Assembly: GCA_017893485.1 (NCBI GenBank)
Contig: JACEHZ010000200.1
Span: forward strand, 62,001 to 126,000
Reading direction: 5' to 3'
Length of the DNA: 64,000 nucleotides
Source: Hemerocallis citrina
Taxonomy: Eukaryota; Streptophyta; Magnoliopsida; Asparagales; Asphodelaceae
The notes beneath the pieces are model-generated. The model saw only the letters and a list, made by a program, of their open reading frames with translations. It did not search any database and had not been told where the DNA came from. The translations under genes were made by a program, and so were the position numbers. Shown in pieces: positions 10,431 to 21,087 of the stretch (positions are counted from its first letter, which is position 1; each line of letters begins with the position of its first letter).

Positions 10431-12190
10431 ATGCCACCAAGGAAACTGAGATCCAGAGGGTCCAACCGTGGACCCACTCATCCTCAACCGCAACAGGAGG
10501 CTCCCCTCCAACCTATCCAACCTCAGGGACAGCTCCCTCCTCAACCCGATCAACCGCTGCAGCAGCTACAGCCTCCTCTCCAAAATCTTCAACACCAGTA
10601 GGCTCCACTCGGGCCCCATAACGCTGGTATAGGGACCTCTTGTCCTCCCCTTCAGAAGCAACCTCTTCACCGCTACCATATCTCCGTACATAACCCTTCA
10701 ACCGACTTAATGGCATCTCATAACCCTCGGCCTTCCGAAGACCTCCGCAACATCCCCATCAACCGGCAGAAAGAGGACCTTCGCCACCGTTTGGATGAAA
10801 GGCAGGCTCGAGAGGGAGCCTCCTGCTCAAAACGTCCAAACGTGCGATCCCCTCGCCGTCGCGACCATAGGAGGTCCCTTCTTCATAAGAGGCGGAGGGA
10901 GTTCCCGAAGTACCGTCGAAGAAGGCACAGTTCTCCCGCTGGTTGACAGTTCCAGAGGGACCAGAACGGACCTATCACTCGAGCAGAATTCTAAGAGTTC
11001 CAGGCAACAATCTTGCGGGCCCTCACTATTGCCCCAAATAATGACCAGAGGCCACCTACCCATGAGCCAGCTAGGAGCCACCGCCTTCACAATCCCTGTC
11101 CTCCTCCATCTCCAAGCTACCATCACCGCAGCCCCAGTCCACCCTCGTACGAAGATGAGTCCCGGGGCTCGGCAAGATATGATCAAAGAGAAGACTCGGT
11201 CTACCGCCGTCTCCACGAGATGGAGAGGCGCCTCGGCCGAATTGATAGGAAAGAAGAGCAACGGGCGATAAACCTCTGCCCGAGCAGACCTCCATTCTCC
11301 CGCACCATCATGGAGGCCCCCGTCCCGGAAAACTTCAAGCTGCCTCACTTCGAGTCATATACCGGGGAGTCGGACCCCGCGGATCACCTAGAGAGTTTCA
11401 AAACTCTCATGATGATCCACCATGCTTCAGACCCCCTCCTCTGCAAGATCTTCCCTGCTAAGCTGAAGGGGCCTGCGAGAGAATGGTACTCTCGACTCGC
11501 CCCGGCCTCCATCTTCTCATTCGATCAGTTCGAAGGGCTCTTCCTTACTCATTTCGTGAGTAGCCGTCGGGCCGAGAAAACAAGTGTATCTCTGGTGACC
11601 CTCAACCAAGAAAAGAGTGAACGTCTAAGGGATTACCTTCGACGCTTCATCGCCGAAGCCCGGTCCATTCCCTCCCTCAACCAATCAATAGCCTCTGCCG
11701 CATTCGAGCGTAGCGTCACTAACGCTCGCCTCAAGGCGTCCCTTGCCAAGAAGCCTCATCGGGACTTCTCAGAACTCCTACTTCGGGTGGAGAAGTACAT
11801 ACGAGTGGAAGAGGCTCTCAACCCCCTACTCTTGAGGAGTCATCTCCCGGGAACAAACGGAAGAATACGAGCGAAGAGGGGTCCCAAAAATCCCAGTGGG
11901 ACGGCAATGGCCAGCGTCGCCCGACTCCTCGTTTTGAGAAGTTCACCCCCCTCATTGCTAATATATCAAAAGTTCTTATGGAAGTGGACAAGGAATGGCT
12001 ACTCCGCGCTCCCCTTAGAATGAATATCCCTGGCAAGAAGAGGAACAAGGATAAGTGGTGCCGCTTTCACCGGGACCACAGCCACGACACGGATGATTGT
12101 CGGACTCTCAAAGAGGAGATCGAAGAACTCATACAGCAGGGACATCTGACCAAGTTCGTCCAAGAAGATGGGGCCGAGCTTCCCCCCTGA
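10431..12190 (+). pseudogene. Tat-type gag, decayed
   Basis: ATG at 10,431 opens a proline/glutamine-rich N-terminus that stays in one frame to 12,023, with stops near 10,602, 10,944 and 10,992. The core has the conserved Tat gag pattern: NFKLPHFESYTGESDPADHL, then LKGPAREWYSRLAPASIFSF, near 11,330-11,520. A frameshift near 11,850-11,980 moves the C-terminal zinc-binding segment (WCRFHRDHSHDTDDCRTLKE, near 12,058) into another frame ending at 12,190. Gag would form the particle and bind RNA; here it is nonfunctional. Confidence 0.75.
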
Positions 12191-12682
12191 GGAGCGTACA
12201 AACGAATAGAGAGGCCCGCCGAGCTTCAAGACTCAGAACCTGGGGCCGTCTTCCACCTCATCCAAGGAGGTCCAATGGAGGGAGACCCCAGCTCCTCCCA
12301 AGAGATCTTCACCTTATCGTAGAAGTAGGATCTTGATTTTCAATAAGGCGGATGCTTGTAACCCGGCCAATAGCATGTAATAATGGCTCACCCTATTGAA
12401 GCGGCCACTTAATTTATCTCAATAAAACTTTACATTTTTTCATTGAAAATTATGGCTCTTGCTTCATCTCTATCTCTCCGAGTCACATCTATGACCCGTT
12501 AAATGGTAAGTTCATAATCCAGCTTCTCCTACATGGTTGCTCCCGCAACTTACTAAGCTCAAAAAATGAGTTTGGAGTCCAATGCTTGGTTCGACGTTGC
12601 GTTAGTTGCTTGCAAACAAGCAAGGACGGGGCAGCTCACCATTCAGAATTGCTCCTACCCCTCGTTAACCCCCTCTAACAAC
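12191..12682 (+). other. Post-gag spacer of the Tat-like element
   Basis: Non-coding sequence between gag and the first tandem array, where pol would lie in an autonomous element. No protease, RT or integrase motif was found in any frame here or further on. Confidence 0.5.
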
Positions 12683-13267
12683 GAGTTCGGAGTCCAACAC
12701 TTGGCTCGATTCCGCTTCAAATTACTCGCTCATAAGCGGGTAAGAAGTGGTTCGCCATTCGGAACTGCTCCCACAACCATTGAATCTCTCTTAAACGACG
12801 AGTTCGGAGTCAAACACTTGGCTCGATTCCGCTTCAAATTAGTTGCTCATAAGCGGGTAAGAAGTGGTTCGCCATTCGGAAATGTTCCCACAACCGTTGA
12901 ATCTCTCTTAAACAACGAGTTCGGAGTCCAACACTTGGCACGATTCCGCTTCAAATTACTCGCTCATAAGCGGGTAAGAAGTGGTTCGCCATTCGGAACT
13001 GCTCCCACAACCGTTGAATCTCTCTTAAACGACGAGTTCGGAGTCCAACACTTGGCTCGATTCTGCTTCAAATTACTCGCTCATAAGCGGGTAAAAAGTG
13101 GTTCGTCATCCGGAACTGCTCCCACAACCGTTGAATCTCTCTTAAACGACGAGTTCGGAGTCCAACACTTGGCTCAATTCCGCTTTAAATTACACGCTCA
13201 TAAGCGGGTAAGAAGTGGTTCGCGATTCGGAACTGCTCCCATACCCGTTGAATCTCTCTTAAACGAC
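12683..13267. repeat. Tandem array 1, five copies of a ~117-bp unit
   Basis: GAGTTCGGAGTC recurs at about 12,683, 12,800, 12,918, 13,034 and 13,151, with the rest of the unit highly similar. Because 117 is a multiple of three, the plus frame stays open from 12,566 to 13,336 (256 codons), but it resembles no known protein and I do not call it a gene. Confidence 0.9.
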
Positions 13268-13985
13268 GAGTTCGGAGCGCGCAACTCTCTCCTAGAGTTG
13301 CTCCTTAAACTTGTCTCCCAAATGACTCTCTCCTAGAGCCAAGCTCTTCGCTTCGCTCGCCCCCAAAGCGGACCTCTTCCCAACGAGTTCGGAGCACAAC
13401 TCTCCCCTAGAGTACCTCCTTACACTCGCCTCCCAAATGGCTCTCCTAGAGCCAAGCTCTTCGTTCCGCTCATTCCCAAAGCAGACCGCTTCTCAGCGAG
13501 TTTGGAGCACGACTCTCTCCTAGAGTTGCTCCTCAAACTTGTCTCCCAAATGGCTCTCTCCTAAAGCCAAACTCTTCGTTTCGCTCACTCCCAGAGCGGA
13601 CCTCTTCTCAACAAGTTCGGAGCTAAAACTCTCCCCTAGAGTTGCCACTCAAACTTGTCTCCCAAATGGCTCTCCTAGAACCAAGCTCTTCGCTCCGCTC
13701 ACCTCCAAAGCGGATCTCTTCTCAAACGAGTTCGGAGCACGACTCTCTCCTAGAGTTGCTCCTCAAACTTGTCTCCCAAATGACTCTCTCCTGGAGCCAA
13801 GCTCTTCGCTCCGCTCACCTCCAAGGCGGACCTCTTCTCAACGAGTTCGGAGCACAACTTTCTCCTAGAGTTGCTCCTCAAACTGATCTCCCAAATGGCT
13901 CTCTCCTAGAGCCAAGCTCTTCGCTTCGCTCACACCCCGAGTGGACCTCTTCTCAACGGGTTCGGAGCTAAAACTCTTCCTGAGA
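13268..13985. repeat. Tandem array 2, about seven copies of a ~115-bp unit
   Basis: Units start with GAGTTCGGAGC at 13,268 and recur near 13,385, 13,497, 13,611, 13,729, 13,842 and 13,960. Each contains CTCTCCTAGAGTTGCTCCT and CTAGAGCCAAGCTCTTCGCT. It shares the GAGTTCGGAG start with array 1, which suggests a common origin. Confidence 0.88.
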
Positions 13986-14215
13986 GGAGCTTCTCAAACT
14001 TGTCCTCCAAGAACGGGCTTCCCTTAGAGCCATGCAAAGCTCTTCTCAACTTCGCGAAGACGAAGATGTTGCGAGACTATCTTGACCTTGGAGAAGTAGG
14101 ATTCTCCAACTCATCTCAGAAAAGAACTTGTAGATCTTCAAAATAGCTTCGAAACAAGGGGTCATACGCCCCGATCCGACCTCCGTAGCATTGGGAACAT
14201 CGAGAAGAACTCTCC

Positions 14216-14605
14216 CTAGACTTCGGCACACTTCGCCGAGCGTTCTTGGCACCGACGCTCAAACGTGAGAAAAACATCTCACTTGGACTTCGGCACGCAT
14301 CGCCGAGCGTTCTTGCCACCGACGCTCAAACGTGAGAAAAACATCTCACTTGGACTTCGGCACACTTCGCCGAGCGTTCTTGGCACCGACGCTCAAACGT
14401 GAAAAAAAATCTCACTTGGACTTCGACACACTTCGCCAAGCGTTCTTGTGACTGACGCTAAAACGTGAGAAAAACATCTCACTTGGACTTCGGCACGCCT
14501 CGCCGAGCGTTCTTGCCACCGACGCTCAAACGTGAGAAAAACATCTCACTTGGACTTCGGCACGCCTCGCCGAGCATTCTTGCCACCGAAGCTCAAATTA
14601 GAGAA
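14216..14605. repeat. Tandem array 3, about six copies of a ~67-bp unit
   Basis: The unit CTTCGGCACACTTCGCCGAG... ends with CTCAAACGTGAGAAAAACA and repeats from about 14,220 to 14,590. Single divergent copies of its GTTCTTGCCACCG core reappear near 14,770, 15,686, 16,490 and 17,040. Confidence 0.88.
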
Positions 14606-14789
14606 AAAATATGCCTCAAGAGCCGCACTCAAACCAAGATCAACGGTGGTGATGAGAGCAAAAGGAGAAAGTCAATGGTCAACCGTTGACTGAGTCAACG
14701 GTCAACCGTTAACTGCCACGTGTCAGGTTGCCGATGCCCTCTCCTGGTTCGGAAATACAATCCGAGCGTCCTTGCCACCGATCATGTAA

Positions 14790-15580
14790 GAGCATCCACA
14801 GTCGTTTGCTTATTTGCCATTTTTGCCATTTTTTTGGTACTGTAGCGCACACAGTCGTTTGCTATTTTGCCATTTTTTGGCAAAATCGCTACAGTAGAAA
14901 GGGAGAAATAGCAATCGAAATAGCAAAATACATATTATAGCTGACGAAACATCATGTTTCGTCTGGATTATTTAATTATATTGTTAATTGATCGGACGAA
15001 ACATGATGTTTCATCCGAATTAAAAACAATATAAATAAGGATGGGACGAAACATCATGTTTCGTCCCATTCCTTGAAAAAAAAAATTAAACAAAAACCTA
15101 GCACCTTCGTCTGACCTTGAAAAAAAAAAATTTAAACAAAAACCTAATCACCTTCGTCTGACTTTATTTGGTCAAATGACACCAAATTAAACAAAAATTA
15201 AACCAAATGACACTAAAAAATTAAACAAAAAAAATTAAACAAATCCCGGACGACACATCATGTGTCGTCCCAACCCATCTTTGCAAATTTTTTTCTTTTT
15301 CGGAATAAACATCATGCTTCGTCTGACTTTCATTTTTTATTTTTTATATTTTTTTTCTTTGGGACGAAACATCATGTTTCGTCCCGTATTTTTTATTATT
15401 ATTTTCTAACTTTCGGCCCGTACAAATTATTTTCTATTATGAGACGAAACATCATGCTTCGTCTGATAGTTTTTTAACAAACTTATGCATTTTATACCAT
15501 TCGACGACTGCAGCAAAACGAAGAAATGGATTGCTAAAATATGCATTTTGCCATTTTCCCCATTGAACGACTGTGGATGC
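14790..15580. mobile_element. PIF/Harbinger-type MITE A with internal palindromes (motif B)
   Basis: Left terminus GAGCATCCACAGTCG and right terminus CGACTGTGGATGC are inverted repeats, flanked by TAA at both sides (14,787-14,789 and 15,581-15,583), the TWA target typical of PIF/Harbinger. Internal palindromes with arms GACGAAACAT/ATGTTTCGTC occur at 14,943-14,963, 15,043-15,067 and 15,361-15,385; at 15,248-15,270 both arms change together (GACGACACAT/ATGTGTCGTC). Non-coding. It is nested in the Tat-like element and so is younger than it. Confidence 0.8.
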
Positions 15581-15589
15581 TAATGAGAA

Positions 15590-17140
15590 ATTTATCAAAA
15601 AAGTCAACGGTCAAACGACCGTTGACTCCCACGTGTTAAGTTGCCGAAGCACTCTCCTGGTTCGGAAATGCAATCCGAGCGTTCTTGCCACCGGAGCTCA
15701 AATGAGAGATTTTTTACCTCAGAATTCGTGCTCAAACACGATTCGCGGCTCGGATCCGATCAAAAATAAATAAATAAATAAAAATTTCCGAGGGGTTAAA
15801 CGGGTTAGTGTGGACCCGTTATGGGACCCAAACCCACCTCAGCTTTCTCTCTCCTTCTCCAGATTTCCCGCCAAAACCAACAAGCTCCGAGAGCTGTCTT
15901 TGAGCGTCGGCGTCGACGCCACCTCCAAGAGCCCAGCCTTTGAGCTTCAACGTCATTTCCGAACCGCCATCGACCTCACCATCGAGTTCCTCTCCTTCCC
16001 CCCATCACAGAGCTCTAATCCAACCTTCACGAGCTAATCACCCCCGCCATGGAGCTCATCACAGAGCTTCGGCCATGGAGCTCCAACACAAGGCTCGAGC
16101 TCCCTCCTCCGCAAAGCGCCTCCGCTGGCATCGAGCTCGGGCTCCATTGTCTTCGAGCTCCACCTCTGTCAAAACTCCATGCCGATATCACTCTTCATCA
16201 AAGATACTTGAGGCCTTGTCGACCTCAGTCGTCGCCGAGCTCCCCATCGCGAGCTCCGAACCCAACGCCGCCGTTAATGAGCTCCGAGCTAGAGCTCGCG
16301 ACCAAGCCACGCCACAGTGCCGAGCTTACAAGCTTCAAGCTCCTCTCCACTACATTCGAGCCTCGCCGAACTCCCCATGCCGAGCTTGAACCCCATTAGC
16401 TCCGAGCTTTGCTTCGTCAACACCGACGTCGAAGCCCTCCACCTTCGCCGATGACGACAGGGCGTGTGGGTCGGCAGAAATCGCTGAGCATTCGTGGCAC
16501 CGGAGCTCAAACGAGAAAAAAGCTCCAACTTCAGTCTTCGCCGAGCTCCGACGAACTCCTCTCCATTGTCGACCTCCTTCGTCGAGTTCCCCCCGAGCTC
16601 TACGTCCGACGAACTCCGCCATGGTCTCGCCGAACCCAATCACCGAGCTCGAGCTTCACAAGCACCACCACCAAGCCGAACTCTCCCTCTCTAAGCTCCG
16701 CCACGGAGCTCCGTACTCCCACCACTTCGTCAACAAGCTCTCCTCCAAAGCTCCGAGCTCCTCTCGAGACTCCGACCTCCACGTCGCGAGCACCTCGAGC
16801 TCTACTCCTCGTCGACCTCCGAAGACGAGCTCCCCCGTCGATCTCCACTTCACGAGCTGCGGACACTTCGAGAACGGAGAAGACGAAGGAGAAGGGAGAA
16901 ACGAAGACGACGAAGGAGAAGGAAGAAGCGGAGAGGTAGAAGACAGCAGAAGCGGAAAAGAAAAGGAAAAAAAAGTCAACGGCTCACCGTTGACCTTGCC
17001 ACGTGGCGCCAACATGGACTTCAGCAACTCTTGCCGAGAGTTCTTGGCACCGGAGCTCATATGGGAGAAAAAATGACGTCCTCTCGATGCACGCTCGCTT
17101 GATCATGATCAACGCACACGATCGCGCCACATCACCAGGT
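15590..17140 (+). repeat. GAGCTC-rich 3' region of the Tat-like element
   Basis: Compositionally odd: 15,880-16,860 is GC-rich and dense in GAGCTC and CGAGCTC words, giving several overlapping open frames with serine/proline-rich products unlike any known protein. Modules GTCAACGGTCAA...CCACGTG...TTGCCACCG recur at about 14,670, 15,603 and 16,975, linking the region to array 3. From 17,140 to 17,410 it becomes a very A/T-rich stretch of AATTATTTAAA-type words. Confidence 0.5.
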
Positions 17141-17555
17141 ATTTATTTATTTTTTTATTTAAATAATCGAATTAATTATTTAAAAAATCCGAAAAAATAT
17201 TTAAAAATCGGGAAAAAATTAATTAAAAATTCTAAAAATAATTATTAATTCAGAAAATAATTTTTAAATTCTGAAAATAATAATTATTGAATTAGAATAA
17301 TTAATTAAATTTTTTGATAATTAATTATTTAATTCGGAAATTAAATAAAAAATTCAGAAAATCGGGAAAAATCACAAAAAATCCAAAAAAATCTGAGAAT
17401 AATTTTGGGTATTTTACAAGTTTAGAAAATCACTGTTACACCCCGAGCTAGATCCAACTCCCCGGAGAACTCCGATAAAATTCTGTAAGCCATTAAAATA
17501 GTAAAACTACTCCTTAAAGGCTGATCAAACTCAGTCTTCAGGAGTGGGGGGCTCG

Positions 17556-18119
17556 TGATATGGCTAAAAATGGGATTAAATCGGGACCATTCAAATCGGG
17601 CACGAATCTCAAAGCTCGGGGGTAAAATGGTAATTTTATCTACAAACGGGTCTGAAATAGGAACTGGGTCTTTTTTCAAAAGCTCAATAATCCATAAACG
17701 GATTCGTCTTACTGGGTACGGATTCCAACCCGTAAGAAACCCGGTCCAGCTGGATAGAATTAGGATTTATGATTGTCCTTAATCAACGGCCCTGATCACT
17801 TCTATCCATCCACTGGAAAGTAGGAATTTGATCTTATCCTGAAACTGGTTCCTAAGGTGGCTATAAATACCCCCTCCCCCCACTGTTATCAGATAATCAA
17901 TCTTTTGCCAATCAAAGCTCTTTCATAATCTTCTTAATTACTGACTAGAGCGTCGGAGGGTGCATCATCGGAATCAACCCCGGTGTTTCGCACTTTTTGC
18001 AGGTCAACAGCGGGAGATCACGGTCAAACTCCGGTGGAGGTGTTTCAGGTTTGACTATTCAACATCCCAAGAATCCACAAATCTATCTCTTTGCCCTCAC
18101 ACCGATTTCAGCGGCAGCA
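17556..18119 (+). repeat. 3' LTR of the Tat-like element
   Basis: 564 bp, same length as the 5' LTR with about 44 mismatches. It is preceded by the purine tract GGAGTGGGGGG (17,541-17,551) and followed by the TATGT target duplication. Confidence 0.85.
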
Positions 18120-18269
18120 TATGTGGAGGTACTTAACTTCAAAATATGATCCAAACATATCAGAGTTTAATAAATGGAGGAATACAACTATACAAGTGGC
18201 CTCCGCTTAATCAAAAGATGCCAACATCTTCACTATTATCACTAGAGCGTTTGTGTTCCTCTGAATATT

Positions 18270-18841
18270 GAATTTTTTGGGTACTAGGCCACTTTTTGAA
18301 ACTATTTGCGATTTTAGGCCAGTTCACAAACTATTAGCACTTTTGGCTAGCCAGTGCCACGTCAGCAGCGGCCGCTATTGGGAATAACGGTCTCTTCATA
18401 GCGACCTCCCATACTTGTCAGCTTATAGAGAGGATATTGTATAATGGACACGACTTGGTGTAACTAATGTCGCTATTGTCAATAGCGACCTCGTATAACC
18501 AAGGTTGCTATTCCCAATAGCGACCGCAGGTTGGCCCAATCGCTTTTAGGCCCACCTGAGGTCGCTATTGGGAATAACGACCTTAGTTAGACGAGGCCGC
18601 TATTAACAATAGCGACCTCAGTTACACCAAATGGTTTGCAATTATACAATATCCTCTATAATCTGTCAAGTGTGGACTACAATGTGTTGGTCGCTATGAA
18701 GAGCCCGCTATTCCCAATAGTGGCCGCTGCTGACGTGATACTGACTAACGTGACACTGGCTAGCCAAAAATGCTAATAGTTTGGGAAGTGGCCTAAAACC
18801 GCAAATAGTTTCAAAAAGTGGCCTAGTACGGCAAAAAATTC
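18270..18841. mobile_element. Mutator-like foldback element with motif A palindromes
   Basis: Long inverted termini (GAATTTTTTGGGTACTAGGC at left; inverted right end GAATTTTTTGCCGTACTAGG) extend over 100 bp. They are flanked by a 9-bp target duplication with one mismatch, CTGAATATT (18,261-18,269) and CTCAATATT (18,842-18,850), the size expected of Mutator-like elements. Inside are six palindromes with CGCTATT/AATAGCG-type arms and 3-nt loops: 18,370-18,392, 18,469-18,489, 18,503-18,525, 18,560-18,582, 18,595-18,617 and about 18,703-18,725. Non-coding. Confidence 0.82.
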
Positions 18842-19215
18842 CTCAATATTACATGTCCAAACAACTCACACGTGCACTGCACATGTTTCGTACATTCGCA
18901 AATCGATTATTCAACAATTGATAATGAGTAATGCTTTAGCCACTACCAATTTCACTACCATTTCCTTCACTACCTTAGATGGTATACTCCTATTGGAGAG
19001 TTCTCCCACCTACTCTATCATCCCCTACCTATTGGAGTGTGCCACCTAAGATAATGAAGAGAAATGTAGTGAAATTGGTAGTGGCTCTAGCATTACTCAT
19101 TGATAATTAACTGATACTCTCGTGCATTGGGCCAAACAATTCAGACTCTTTCACGAAAATAAAAGCACGTGCAATGCACGGCACCAACGTAAGAGGGAAA
19201 ACATGAGTTGCATAC

Positions 19216-19474
19216 CTCCAAAATGAGCGGTGTGGTAGCGGCAAGCTCGAGGGTTGTTGAGCAAGGGATCGTACTGCGACTTGCAGTTCTTGCACGTCCT
19301 CAGCTCGGCGCCGCCCGCGCAACGGACGGTGGCAGCGGCTGAGGTGAGCCGGTACGCGCACCGCTGTGGTTCGGGTACCGCTGTCGTGAACCGGGTCAGG
19401 TTTGTTGAGGGCTGTCGGAAATTATTGATTGGCGGAACCGATAAGGGGTTGGGGAAAACGTTGGTGAACCCCAT
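19216..19474 (-). CDS. CHORD-like zinc-binding protein, exon 1 of 2 (N-terminal)
   Basis: ATG at 19,474 starts an 86-codon exon ending with donor GGAG|GTATGC at 19,215. Residues 1-55 are rich in Ser/Thr/Pro/Asn with few acidic residues, like a plastid or mitochondrial targeting peptide. Residues 61-86 (CKNCKSQYDP, then PRACRYHTAHFG) supply half of the CHORD-like zinc ligands; exon 2 at 3,701-3,855 supplies the rest. I recognise this as a conserved, functionally uncharacterised plant protein. Upstream are only 172 bp of unique DNA before the first of two MITEs, so the promoter is short or contains transposon sequence. The codon use and GC content differ sharply from the surrounding AT-rich repeats. 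Confidence 0.87.
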
Positions 19475-19646
19475 TTTCTGTTTTTTGTTCAGGTGAGTTA
19501 TTAGGATTGGATCTATTTACCGAGCATTTTTTAATCGACCTAATGGGATATTGCAGAAAGGTGCCTTCATAACGTTTAAATTACATTTTTACTCCATATA
19601 AAATAATTTTATTCCCAAAAGCATTTCTTCCTTTCCTCCCTTCTTA

Positions 19647-20280
19647 GAGCATCCACAGTCGTTAAGGGCCAAAATATACAAAAATGGATAAATAAATATA
19701 GCAAAGTTATGTTTTGCTGCAGTCGATGAATGCTATTTTTTATAAAAGGTGCGACGGCACTTCAAGTGTCGTCTGAGGGAAAAATTCGTCCTCGAAGTGC
19801 AAATAAAAAATTACAAAAATATTATAAAAAATTACAAAAAATTCAGAAATTACGAAAAAATTACAAAAAATACAAAAAAATACAAAAATTGCAAATAACC
19901 CCTTACAGGGTCGGCCTGCCTTCAAGTGCCATCCGAGGGAGGGTGGGTTTTTTTGATTTTTTTATTAGGAAATTAAATTTTTTTTTAGTGGGATGGCACT
20001 TCAAGTACCGTCCGACCATTTAAAAAATGTTTTTTTTGTGCGACGGCACTTCACGTCGCACTTCAAGTGCCATCTGACAATTAAAAAAATAATTTTTTTT
20101 ATTGCGACAGCACTTCAAGTGTCGTCTCTCATATATGCATATTTCTCATTTTCTCTCTCATTTATGGCAATCTCCTGTATAGCGAATTATGCATATTATG
20201 CATATTTGGCCAACGACTGCAGCGCTGTTTTTGGCCAAATATGCATATTATGCATATTTAGCAAACGACTACAAATGCTC
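19647..20280. mobile_element. PIF/Harbinger-type MITE B
   Basis: Left end GAGCATCCACAGTCGTT, right end AACGACTACAAATGCTC, flanked by TTA (19,644-19,646 and 20,281-20,283). Internal self-complementary words of the form GACGGCACTT/CAAGTGTCGTC occur at 19,753-19,773 and again near 19,920, 19,985, 20,060 and 20,105. Non-coding. It lies 172 bp upstream of the CHORD-like start codon. Confidence 0.82.
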
Positions 20281-20331
20281 TTATCTCTCAAGGCTTAAAA
20301 TGAGTTTTTCCAATAATTTTGAAGTGGATAA

Positions 20332-20973
20332 GAGCATCCACAATCGTTTGCTATATTTGCCATTTTCTCATATTTTGAGAAACGATGGCCTGCAGTCGTT
20401 TGCTATTTTGCCATATTTTTGCAAAATCGCTACAGTTACTTCTCATATTTGAGAAACGAACTGACGATTCTTAATTATAGGGAACGGAACAACTTGTACC
20501 GTCCCTATTTTTTTAAAATTTTTTAATGGGATCAGACGAAACATGTTTTTTTTAATTTTTTAATTGTTTCGTCCGACCCCCCCCCCCCCCCCCCCTCCTC
20601 TTTTTTTTTAATGATCGACGGTACAACATGTACCGTCTGGAAAAAAAATCAAAAATCAAAAATCGCTCAAACGAGACATGTTGTCTCGTTTCAAGTTTTT
20701 TTGGATTGGTCCAACCCCAAAAAATGATTAGGTTAGTGTATAATTCTTAGGTTAGTGTATAATTAAGAAGGTTAGGAGATATTTTATTATTTAATTTATT
20801 TAATTAACCTATTTTAATATCTAATCATTAATTAATTAACTGTAAAAAAAAAGGCGAAACAACATATACTGTCTTTCTCAAATTTTAGCAAATCACCATT
20901 GCACTGAAATTCTCATATTGCTATTTTCATTTGCCATTTTGCCATATTTTTTAGCAAACGATTGTGGATGCTC
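20332..20973. mobile_element. PIF/Harbinger-type MITE C
   Basis: Left end GAGCATCCACAATCGTTTG and right end AAACGATTGTGGATGCTC are perfect inverted repeats at the tips, flanked by TAA (20,329-20,331 and 20,974-20,976). Palindromes: GACGGTACA/TGTACCGTC at 20,617-20,637 and AACGAGACA/TGTCTCGTT at 20,670-20,690. A run of about 18 C residues lies near 20,579. Only ~50 bp separate it from MITE B. Confidence 0.85.
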
Positions 20974-21087
20974 TAATGTTGCTTTTTCTTAGTATTTATC
21001 TCAAAACACGTCAATATCCACGACCATACGTCCAAAGTACGAGTTTAAGTGTTAAATTTTAAGAATCATTACTCATTAGGTATGTTT

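Larger units (their letters stand above)
9798..18119 (+). mobile_element. Gag-only Ty3/gypsy element, Tat-like, complete with LTRs
   Basis: Two LTRs of identical length (564 bp) start TGATATGGC and end CA, flanked by a perfect 5-bp target duplication TATGT (9,793-9,797 and 18,120-18,124). A GGAGTGGGGGG polypurine tract precedes the 3' LTR. The interior has a gag pseudogene of Tat/Retand type and three tandem arrays, but no protease, reverse transcriptase or integrase. It is thus a non-autonomous element of LARD or TR-GAG style. LTRs differ at about 44 positions counted by eye (~8%), so insertion is not recent. It lies in the intron of the CHORD-like gene, antisense to it. The preceding 9,540-9,797 is featureless. 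Confidence 0.85.
3856..19215 (-). other. 15.36-kb intron of the CHORD-like gene
   Basis: The donor at 19,215 (GGAG|GTATGC) and acceptor at 3,856 (TTCCAG|GAG) preserve the frame across GGA-GGA-GAA, and the joined protein reads straight through its zinc-binding domain. The intron holds microsatellites, MITEs, copia and TRIM remnants, a tailed retroinsertion, an 8.3-kb LTR retrotransposon with a nested MITE and a Mutator-like foldback. A small additional exon cannot be excluded, but none is needed. Confidence 0.75.

Noticed and set aside
12566..13336. 256-codon open frame across tandem array 1
   Set aside because: Open only because the repeat length is a multiple of three; the product is a simple repetition without similarity to known proteins.
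15940..17076. Several overlapping Ser/Pro/Arg-rich frames on both strands
   Set aside because: All arise from GAGCTC-rich low-complexity DNA inside the Tat-like element; no domain, no codon signal distinguishing one frame.
19254..19496. Plus-strand 80-codon frame over exon 1
   Set aside because: Antisense shadow of the CHORD-like exon, which has conserved zinc ligands and splice sites.
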